Positions 12,801-24,800 of a stretch of DNA of 64,000 nucleotides are shown piece by piece; positions within the stretch are counted from its first letter, which is position 1, and every line of letters begins with the position of its first letter. The DNA is taken from contig OX104119.1 of the NCBI GenBank assembly GCA_944474755.1, positions 42,247,927 through 42,311,926 of the forward strand. Direction: 5' to 3'. The position numbers were made by a program, and so were the translations under genes. The stretch comes from Limnoperna fortunei (Eukaryota; Mollusca; Bivalvia; Mytilida; Modiolidae). Below the pieces are notes generated by a model, which saw only the letters and a list, made by a program, of their open reading frames with translations, was not told the DNA's origin and searched no databases.

Positions 12801-15800
12801 ACACTTATGTTGACCTCCGTCATGAAAACGAGAAAATATCTACAAGTTTGCCAACGGTCGGCAAGAAGTGGTAGCAAAGTGAGAACGCGTCAAGACGTAG
12901 GTTTCCGACGATGGGCATACCAATATGAAAAAAACTTTTTTTACTAGGATCCTTGATTAAAGCTGTATTAACTACATTGAATAGATTGATGATTGTTTTT
13001 ACAGATTTTCGAATACCTTTTTTATCACGTGCTCTGTCAACAGTGAGATTGCAAGTTCGTGTTGCACCACGGACAGGTGTACTCTACTTCAATCTTAATT
13101 AACAAGGATTGTCAGATTTTTGCGACAAGTCGGGGTTTTCTACAGGTAATCCGGCTTCTTCCCCCAATTAAAACTGGACGACATAATAAATTGTTAAGTT
13201 GCTGAAAGCTGCGTCTAACATCAGAAAAACAAATATACCTTTTGTTTTAGAGACGGACACCACTTCACCTGGCTTTACAAAGAAGCCGCACAGACACAGC
13301 AAACCTTCTTATATCGCGAGGAGCTAACATTAACGTTCAAGATAATGAGGTATGTATTATTGTTGGACGGCCATATTTTACTTCATGTTTGTACTGAATA
13401 AAATAATGGCCAGCTTTTTTGATATTCATTAATTTATTCAGACATATATTTAGCACAAAGTGCAATCATCTATTTAGTCCTTTCTTTTAATCAACATATT
13501 TTAAACCGATGTTTTTTTAATACTTCTACCAGAGATATACGGTATTAAGTAGTATTCTAGCTAAGGTTCAGGCAGTGGGCGGCAAATCAAAACTTTTGTT
13601 TTCAGCTTTTTTGGTTTAGATGCATTTATTTTGATATAAAAACAAATTCTAACAAAATTTTACATTTGAAAAAGTGTCAATTGCCAAGATAATTTTTGAC
13701 TGGTTATATAGAGAAAATTTTGGCGGGAAAATTTCCCGGCATTTTTCACAGTACAATTCAACTATATTTCAAATGCTTATATCTTAAAAAAGCAAAATAA
13801 TTGAGAACTGTTATAAATTAGAATGTTGTTATATTAGATATTTTTATCAAATTCCATGATCAAAAGTTTGCGTTTTTTCCCTTCATGTGCCATCACATGT
13901 ATGCATTTTGCCTGATTCTTACGTGGAGTGATACTTAAATATATTTTATGGTAGAAAAAGATTGTAACCAGAATGTGTGCTTTACACTGTGCATACAAAA
14001 AATCATTATTCATCTTTAATGACTGACATATTTTGTCCTTTGTCAGAAAATATCGTTTTATAAAGTATATTAAATTAAACAAAATTGTTTCTCGTATTTA
14101 TCTGTTTTACTTGTTTTTATAAGATTTGATGAAAATATTTGTTGATTTTTGCAAATTTATTTGTATTCATTGTTCTAGGGGCAGACACCTCTGCATCTGG
14201 CTATACCAGGAGGTCACACAAACATTGCAGACCGTATTATATTACGAGGAGCTAACATTGAAGTCATTGATAGCATGGTATGTATTTATTGACGAAAATA
14301 TCAATCCTTACTTTGTTGTGGTCAAAATATAATAATATTAATTACATTCTAATAAACACATACATTATCTTAAGTATGGCTTTGCCTTCAATAATAAAAA
14401 GTGTTAGATCTCTCACAGAAAATAGTCAATTTAACGAGGTTTGTTATTTATTTGTGCTTTGCATCAGATAAAAAATATATTGATAACTGATTATTTTGTA
14501 TGAACAGAACTTAATGGTTTATCATTTGTGTCAATATAAAAAATGTTTGTTATTTAAAAGTAAATTGTTGTGCTTTAATACTATTTTCAATTCATTGTTC
14601 ATATCTTTATGTGGCCAAAAATAAAAGATTATATAGGTTCAACATACCTTTTTTAAATCACGGTGTTGGTGTGGCTGAATGTATATGTATACGCTTTACT
14701 ACACGTGAATGTAAAGCAATCAATCACTCAATCTTTAATGTTGAAATGTGTTCATGTGTTGCTAATTAGTGTATCATTAAATATCAAGTATGTACCTGTA
14801 ATTTCGAAATTAAGAAGATTTTATAAACAAAATGTGTGTTAGCTACAGAGAAATTGTGGTGTTCGAACTTTTTCAAAAGATGATTGATTTCTAGGGAAAA
14901 ACGCCTCTCCACATTGCGGTAGAGGGAGGCCACACAGACATTGCATCCAGGCTTATATCACGGGGGGCCGACATCAACATCAGAGATAGCTCGGTATGTA
15001 TTTCTTATTTGAAGGTTGTGTTTTTACTTTATTTTTGTGCCGAATCAAGAAAATATTAATGTTAGGCCTGTTATGAACGAATAGAAAGATAAATCAGCGA
15101 TTAATTTCAAATAGTTATACCTTTCACTATTAGTGTTTTTACTCGTTTCTTTCTAAAACTAAATATATGTCAATTTTCACAATACTTGCAATTAGAATCG
15201 TGATTTAGACAAACGTTAACAACTCGAAACAAAAACCAAAAACGCAAACTAAACATGTCATAATAAATGTTGCCAATAAATTATTCCCATCACTTTGTAG
15301 TGAGTCAGAACTTAACGAGGTACTACCGCAGGTCGGGGGTTCTCTCCGGGTACTCCGGCTTCCTCTCCCAATAAAAACTGGACGCCACGATATAGCTGAA
15401 AAATTGCTGAAAGTGGCGTTAAAACACCATTCAAACAAAGAAACTTAACGAGGTTGATCACATATTTTGTGTAAATTAAAAACAATCTATCCATATAGTG
15501 AAGGGCAAATATCGATATAAGTACGGTGGACACATAATCAATTATGTATTAAATTACTTATTATTTCCATATTTGGACTGGTATCAAATCTTGACCAATT
15601 TCAGACATCTGGCTGTAACCCGCGGTGCTGATATTGGAGTCTCTGGGCTGATACCCAGGTCAATAAAGAAATGATCAGGAAATAACATATACATGTCTAG
15701 ATCTGGTACAATTCTTACGGTTATGTTGATGCATTTACTTATATTGAAAATATTTTAATAGAAGGTATATTGTTGTATTTGAACATTACTTTATATTTAT

Positions 15801-18800
15801 TGTTCCAGAACATGACGCCACTTCACCTTGTGACAAAGAGAGGCTATACAGAAGCAACAGAACTCCTATTATCACGTGGGGCAAAAATTAACATCAAGAC
15901 TAACGAGGTATATATTGTTTGTTTGTTTGTTGTTTAACGCCACTTTCAGCAATTTTTCAGCTATATCATGGCGTCCAGTTTTAATTGGGGGAGGAAGCCG
16001 GAGTACCCGGATAAAACCCCCGACCTTCGGTGAGAAAACTGGCAATCCTTGTCAATTAAGATTGGAGTCGAGTACACCCTGCCTGCTATGAAACTCGAAC
16101 CCGCAATCTCAATGTTGACAGACCACGTGATCAATAGTACACGAACTACCTTAAGCACTCGGCCACCGAGGCCCCACGAGGTATATATTCCCTAATGTAT
16201 GTTCGTTTTTCATACTTCATTGTTGTAATGAATGAAAATATCGAAGTCCTTTTTATAGCTTTCATGAAATTATGATTAATGTAGTCATTTACTTTTTACT
16301 TATGCAAATCTTCTACAAAAATTTGTTTTATAACAGTTTGAATCCAGATAAAGCTCTAGTACAGCTGACAGGAAAAGCACCGTCGTGTTATACTTCTTTT
16401 TGCACTGAATCAGAAAATATCAATGTCAGCTTGCTATGCATACATTTAACAAGATGCATCGATAATTTCAGATAATGATATTGGTATCCTCTGTGTGGCT
16501 ATTTTGTTTACTCGTCGCATTAAACAATATCAGAAATTATATTTCAAAATATTCATTTTTTTCACGTTTGCTTCAAATTAAAAAAATGCCACGACAGAGA
16601 TAATTACTATTTTGTTGGTTAACATAACATAAACCATCAAATATTTCATACAAACCAAATATTTCACCATACGTGCGGACATTTATTTTACTTTTTTTCT
16701 AACAAGTTTTATTAGACGGACACTAAACCGTTTGTTTTTGTGTGAACCCGTGTGACTTACGTAAAAAGGTCTGGAGGTTACATGTCTGTTATTGTATAAA
16801 TTATAGTGTTTAAACATTGCTTTGTTGTGCTAGGGAGTGACACCACTTCACATGGCTGCTATGGGAGGTCACAAAGACACAGCATCACTGCTTATATCAC
16901 AAGGGGCTAATATTAACGTTAGGGATTGCTTGGTATGTATTCCGCATAATGTTTAACTTCATTTTGTACTGAGTCAAGAAGTTTCAATGTTCATTTGTGA
17001 TGGAAGACATTTTACTAAAGTTTTTTATTAATGTAACATAATGATATCCTTTAATATTAATGTAGCATTTAACTTAACTTACTTTTTGACATAATAAAAC
17101 AATAGATATTGTGAGTACATTTTTAAACGCCGACAGTATAAAATGTTCACTATTTCTTCCAATCCAAACATTTTATCATTAGTGGGTAAAATTATTTTAT
17201 AAATATTTTTGTCGTGAATAAGAAAAAAACAAGGTTTATTAGAGTTGTTGTGAAACATATTAAGTTATATAAGTTTCTTTATTAATGCACTACTTAGCCT
17301 AAGATGACTTGATAAAAAATGTCCGGTGTATACATACAGTTATTGCGTCTTAACATTGCTTTATTTTTATTGTTTTAGAACAGGACACCTCTTCACCTTG
17401 CAACAGAGAAGGGCTGTACAGACACGACAGCCCTTCTTATATTAAAAGGGGCTGACATTAACACCAGGAATGACAAGGTTAGTATTCTCTTGAATATGGT
17501 CGTGTTTTAATGCTTAAGTTTTGTAGTGAGTGACGTATATTAGTTTTCATCTTCTTATGTTTGACAAGATTTACAGATTTATTTCAAATACATGTAATGA
17601 CATCTTTAAAAATTATTCGTCTCTTTTTACAACTATAAGAAAATATTTATGACAATATATCAACAGAAAATAAAAGTGCAAAAATCATCTTTCACGACAT
17701 ATTTTTTGTCAGGAATGATATCGAGAATTACGCATGAATATGTCAAAAATATTGTTTAATTGCAACATTTTTATATACTTTATTGGCAGGATTTATTCGG
17801 TATTAAAACACACAGAAAGTAACAGTGATTTATTGAAAAAAAATCCAGTTCGCGGTTTTATTTTCATTTGAAAATTACTTATTATTCATATAAAAGTTAA
17901 AAGTCAATCAGACTGGATAGTCGTTGCAGCCATAAACATTGCAATTTAGACCAATTTGTTTAGAACATCTGTACACAAAACCTCGTTCAAACTAAAAAAT
18001 AATGAAAGTAGATGTAACAGCTACTTAAACGAAATTCTCTTGTAAACTCAAATTTCATTGATGTTGTACAATTAAAAAGAAACTTAATGAAGAAACAGGA
18101 CACTTCGTCACCTTGCAACAAAGAGCGGCTATACAGACACGACTGCCCTTTTAATATAACAGGGGCTGACATTACCACCAGGAATGACAATGTTTGTATT
18201 TCCTTAAATAAGTTCGTATTTAATCGCTTTAGTTTTGAAATGAATGAGACAAATTAGTCTTTATCTTGTTATGGTTGACAAGATCAACAGATTCAATTCA
18301 GATACATTTTTTACCTTTTGTTGTTATAGGAGGGGACGCCACTTCATCTCGCAGTACAAGCAAGCCATACGGACACGGCAGCCCTGCTTATATCAAGGGG
18401 AGCTGACATTACCCTCAAGGGTAGCATGGTATATATTCGTGTTTTACTTAAATCTTCTTCCCAGTGAAAGGTGGCTGAGGGGTTAAGTTAGTTAGTCATC
18501 TACTATTGATTACGTGGTCTGTCAACACTCAGGTTACAGATTCGAATCACATTGCGGGCAGTGTGTGCTTGACTCAAATCTTTAATTGAGATGAATTGCC
18601 AGTTTTGCTACCGCAGGTACAGGGTTATCTTCGGATACTTTGACTTCTTCCTAAAAAGCAGGACACCCATGATATAACTGAAAAATATAGTTGAAACTGG
18701 CGTAAAAACCATTTAAACAGGAAACAATTAAAAACAATCTACCCATTTAAAACATAAAAATGTTAAAATTGTTATTATCGACACGTTACAGTAAATAAAA

Positions 18801-21800
18801 TCGGATGATACCTGTATCCGTAGTGTGGCTCTGTATTTTTCTCGTCTTTTTTATACCCAGACATCAAAGATCAATACTTGAAGGTAATAGCAAAAAAAAC
18901 TGAACACCGAGGAAACTGTAAAAAATATAAATCAAAGTTCAAGATACCGTCAAAATCGAGACCCAAACAACAGCAAAAAAACTACTTAAATATTTTAAGT
19001 GTAGATGTGTATTTTGTCATGAGTCAGAATAACCCACCCAAAAACTATTCTATCTGGTAAAAAATACCCATTCAGTACATTTGAAGAGTTTATCACTAGG
19101 GTCATTTTTATCTTATGAATAATATACCAAAAAAGTATGGTGCTTGTAACTTATAGATTACTTTGGAACATCCCTACCCCTGTATTTAAGTATGTAAGAA
19201 CTGAGGCATTCCCTACAAAGACATATTACAAGTTAAGGGACTGAAATAATGTATGATTACAAAGCAATTAACAGGTTTGAACAATTTTAATAAGCTTTTA
19301 AGGAAAGTATATGAATACGCCCGTCGTCAAAAGTTATAGACAAAACACAAATCTATAAAGTGGCCATGTCCCCATGGGTATTTGTTAATTGAAAAAAAAA
19401 AATTTGTCAAATCAAGTATAATACTTTTAGCAATATATATTTAATTTATTCATTATATTATTAAACCATTTAAACAATCATTAGGAGATTATACGTTCAG
19501 TAAATATGACGTTTAAGTCCTAATGTATAAATACTTATTAACTTAACTAGACAAGGCCTACCCACTACCCATTAATTCACTTATAAAAACATACTTAAAG
19601 ATATTAATTCATTGTATGTTAAGGCCATCATCTTGTGTAATTACTACCTTTTTTGTTATACCCTCCGCACGGATATGAGTGTCCGTCCGTCCGTTTTTCT
19701 GTGCCTCAGTTGTTTGCAGCTAAAAACGCGTCAACAAATTTTGTTTAAACTTTGCGCAGCTGTTCAGGACAATAAAATGAAGATCGATTTTCAGCTCCAT
19801 CCCATTTGTAGTTTTTGACTGAATTTTTTTTATATGCCACAGATCAAGGTAAAAATTGTCTACTGATAGGGATTGTTGTCATGATCAACTGTTACTATAG
19901 GTTTATTTGAATTCAGTAAATATGTTCATGAGTATTAAAAAAAGGAAACGTGGCGGGGTGTCATTTAATGTCCCATTAAATGCCCTATTTTCAGAATAAG
20001 GAATAATAGTAATTTTTTACTATACTAGTCCACCTCCTTGTTAAAATAATTAAAATCACGAAGTGACTAAATGCATAGTAAGTAAAGAAAATTTACAAAA
20101 TCTTCTAAAATATATTAAATACAGAAAAATTACTTCTCTAAACGTCTGTCATGTGATTTTAATTTCATATATCTATCCACGTACTCAAAATTGCTTGCCG
20201 TAACTTTTAATGTTAAATTTGTCCATATCTTAGAGGCAATTCAGATTACCTTTTTCATAAGATATATACATTGTACATTATATTCGTTGTATCCTACAGG
20301 GAAGAAGTTCAGTCGATTTGGCAAGTGGAAAAGCGAAGATACTGCTGCAGGTAAGATTATTTAAATAATTTAGTTGCCAACTGCAGTTCCTATCTTATTA
20401 AGCACTAGATAAGAACTTGACACACCATATGTTAACCATAGGTAATACAAAAACCAACGAAAACAATTAAAATAAAATGTCGTCAAAGATACCAAGGTTA
20501 ACAATTTTTTTTTCTTCGCCAGACGCGCGTTTCGTCTAATCAAGACTCATCAGTGGCGCTCAAACCCAAACAATATGTAAAATCCAAATGATTAAGATGT
20601 AGTAGAGCTTATATCACCAAAATTCCAAAACGTTATATCTACACCTTGAAATAGAAAAAACCTTAGAATTAAAATATTTTCTGAAATTTCTAGTCAGTAA
20701 ATTTAGAAAATGACTTAATCACTGTTAGAATCAATGATTTTCCTGTCAGCGCCGAAGTGTGACTACTGGGCTGGTGATACCCTCGGGGACTAACAGTCCA
20801 CCAACAGAGGCATCGACCCAGTGGTTGTAAATAAAATGTCAAAGATACCAAGGTTAACAAAAATTTTTTCTTCGCTAGACGCGCGTTTCGTCTAATCAAG
20901 ACTCACCAGTGGCGCTCACATGGATGCTCACAGGTTCTTACGACTATTAAGCAGGGCTTGTCTATAGGTGAACACCGTTCGAGGTACTCAGTCATCTATG
21001 TGAAAAAGTCAAATCCAGGAATAGAAAAACCTACCTAGACTCCCAAAAATGTTTGATTGCATTTAAAAGATTAATTGTCTTTAGCAACAAAACGTTGTGA
21101 TGCTGGTTATAGAACACTTGAAAGGATGCCATCAACATAAAGGCTAAAAATCCCTGTTTAATGAAGCTAAATATTTGTTCATCAGCAGCGTCTAGTCTGG
21201 GTAATTGGAATACCAATTACAAGATCTAGCATAACGCATTAGTTGAGAATTATAAACACCATACGCAGTAGCAAGTTCGAGTCTCACTGCGGGCAGGGTG
21301 TACTGGACTCCAATCTTAATTGACAAGGATTGCCAGTTTTTATGCAGCAGACGTCGGAGTTTTCTCCGCGTACGCCGGCTTTCTATCCCAATGAAAACTG
21401 GACGCCATGAGATTACTAAAAAATTGCTGAAAGTGGCGTTAAATATCAAACAAACAAACCATACGCAGTTTCTAATGGAATATTGCTATCAATGAACGGA
21501 AAGCTGACAATTAGGACGTTGTAGTCATCAGGCATGTAGTAGAGTATAGTTTTGTATTTGAGTCTATTTTAAGAAGAAGGTCTAGGCAAGAGGGCCACTT
21601 GATTGAGTTGCTAGTGTGCCTAATCGCAAGCTCCATGTGACAGATGAAATATAAGTAAATACCCGAACTAGATTTTTTACTTGAAAAAAATCATGAATAT
21701 AGCGAAAGTTGAAGGTAAATTTGGTACAAGACATGAATAAAATATGTAACATATGTTTTTGTGTTTTTGGTTTTGTTGTAAGAGGCTCATTCGAGATTCT

Positions 21801-24800
21801 AGAATCGAAATTTGAAATTCGAGATTCGCGATTCGAAATTCAAAACTCGGGATTCGAAATTCAATATAGTTATAACCAATCAGATTGCGTGTGACATATA
21901 TGTGTTTGTGTAAGAATCAATAGTAATATTACTACTACTGTAAACTAATGCTCCCTGATGATACCCACTCTTTGACATCAGAGAAGTCTGAAAATAAATC
22001 CCTCAATATGGCATGGTCATACAAGCACTATTCAGAACTTTGTGTTACGCAGATAAATGCATCTTATAATTTATGGCTTGTCCAGGTGATGATTGAAGGT
22101 GTTCAAGCATTCTATAATATTTGGTAAATTTTTTTTATAGTAAATCATTTTTGAATATCATATGTTGCAATTATAATTTAACGTTACTATACTCCCCATA
22201 TGAAGTGTGTGTGTGTGTACCCACAATTTTCGTAACAGTTTTCTCATATAAATACACAATGCTGAAAGGATTTAAATAGCTTGTATGACCATGCCATGTT
22301 AAGGGATTAATTTTCAGACTTCTCTGAAGTCAAAGTGTAGGGAATCAGGGAGCATTAGTTGACAGTAATACTAATATTACTATTGATTCTTACACAAAAA
22401 CATACTTTCAGGCACATTAAACAAACCCGCGTGGCTACGTTTATATTATATTCTGATTGGTAAAAAAGCATCTATAACAAAACATATTTTTCATAAATTG
22501 ATATCTAGAACTACCTATTGCGTACGAATAGTACAAAGTATTGTTTTATAAGAAATATTTATTGTATACGTTTTTGGGATTAGAATACACAGAATTTACC
22601 GGTGACGTATTTTTAAAAAAAACCAGTACATGATTTCATTATCATTTGGAAAAAACCTCGTATGCCTAAAAAAGGTACAAGTCAATACCACGGGATAGTC
22701 GTTGCAGCCATAAACATTGCAATTCAGCCCAAATTTGTTGACAATTTCTGTACAAAAAACCTCGTTCATACTAAAATATTACAGAAAGTAGAAAAACAGG
22801 TACTGAAACGAAATCGTCGTTTTAAGTTCTTATATCTTGGTAATGTTGAACAATTCAAAAATTAAATAAAAGTTTAAGTATCTGTTCACAAGTACCATAA
22901 CAATAACATGAAACGTATTAATTAACTTTGTTTTGATTTGTAACAGCTGGTTGACATGGGAATTAGTGCAGACAAAGCTAATGAAGCCTTAAAACATTGT
23001 GACAGCTTAGATGAGGCACAGAGGTACATTATGGAAGATTCATCACCGACTGACCCGGCATCAAGTGATCAATCAGAATCCAGTCATGTGCCAGCGCAAG
23101 ATTTTTTACCTGAGGACACTGATGTAAGAATATTGGACTTTATATGTTTTAAAATCTACCATAAAAACATCGTTTTCGTATACATATTACCATGATTCTT
23201 TTTTATTTGTAAGTATGAAATGCATAGTATATGTAAGTTATAAACAATATAAGAATCATTGAATAGTTCTAATTGTCATAAAAATGGTGTAATAATAGTT
23301 CGCCCCTTAAAAATCTAGCGATACCTGAGGTTTGCTTACTATGCATTAATCAGGATAACTAACTACATATCATGCAATAATTAGGATGGTCATATACAAA
23401 TTATACATTTATTAGTATTCATTAAGGTAGCAGTCAGCTAATTACCGTATGAGAATCATACAATAGTTAGGATTTGCATCTCAACTATAGGAGTATTACT
23501 GTTTCCACTTATGCATAGATTTCATACAGACCCTAATAGCATATATATGTTTTAATACAGAATCGGTAGATAGGCAAGGGTAAACTACTTTTGAAGCAAT
23601 TTAAATGATAAAACATCTAATAAGGTCATGTTGCATGAGTGAATGTTTAACATTTTACGGTTTCTAAAAAATAAAAACAAACATTCTTCTTTTCAAAAAG
23701 GGATGAAAACAATACAATGTCCCTCATCTAGCGGGTAAACATAAGGTCAAACGGATTCATGGTAATAACAACCCACAAAACCACGAACGCACCTGCATCT
23801 ACATGTAAATAACATTGACAACGACTTTAGCGTAGTAGAAATTTATGTTGCTTTCACCAAACGTATCTGCTTATGCCAATAGTTAATGAAAATTTGTACT
23901 ATGGCGCCCATGAGACAATCTACAATTGCATGTCATATTGACGAAACGGTAACCAAAGACACTATCTCTTCAATTTTCAAAAACAATTTTATGTTATGCA
24001 CGGTAAACACGTTTTGTCAAACTTACTTTGTTCGTCAATTTTCATAGGAAAAGTGAAAATTAAAATGCTCTCCATGAACATCAAACTGTTAAACACTGTT
24101 TTTAGAGAAAAATTAATTGTTTTGTGTACCTTTAAGTTTGGTTTGAAATCTGTTGTAGAAAAAAATGGAAGAAATAAACCAAGGTAAGATAACTTAAAAC
24201 TTTTATATGAAAGTTTTTTTTCATGTTCCTATTTGCAAATACGTACAAAAAGTAGAAGTCCCAGTTTTGAGCCTATTTTTTTCCTATAAATTCCATAATA
24301 ATTATTAAAAAAATCCGAAAGTACGGATGTGAGAAATGGCAATGTTTGCCACTTATTTACAAAACATTCTTAGTTAAACATAAATTTTACACGGTATCGC
24401 CAAAGCTATGCTTTGTTATTGTATCTGTAAAGAAAAAAATGTTCAATATCTTTGCGCGACGTTTAAGCTCGACATTATATCTATCTATAAATTAAATAGC
24501 AAAAATTAAATGTCGGTACTTACTAAAGTTTCTGTCATGTGATGTCTCTTTGGTCTTTGTACTCAGAATTTCAACAGCCTCGAGAGACAAAGTCCAACGC
24601 GTGGCCGTCCTGGCCCGCTTCCTTCCTGGAAAGCCTTCCGAGACCATGGACAAACTAGGAGATATTTTGAAATATCTTTGGTATTAAGTTTAACTTGGTC
24701 AAAATCATACATTTTAAAATACAACCATTAGTTTTCACATTATAATTTAAATTCCTCAACGCAGGCATTGTGATAAAATTATCACTATTTATTCTCTCAT

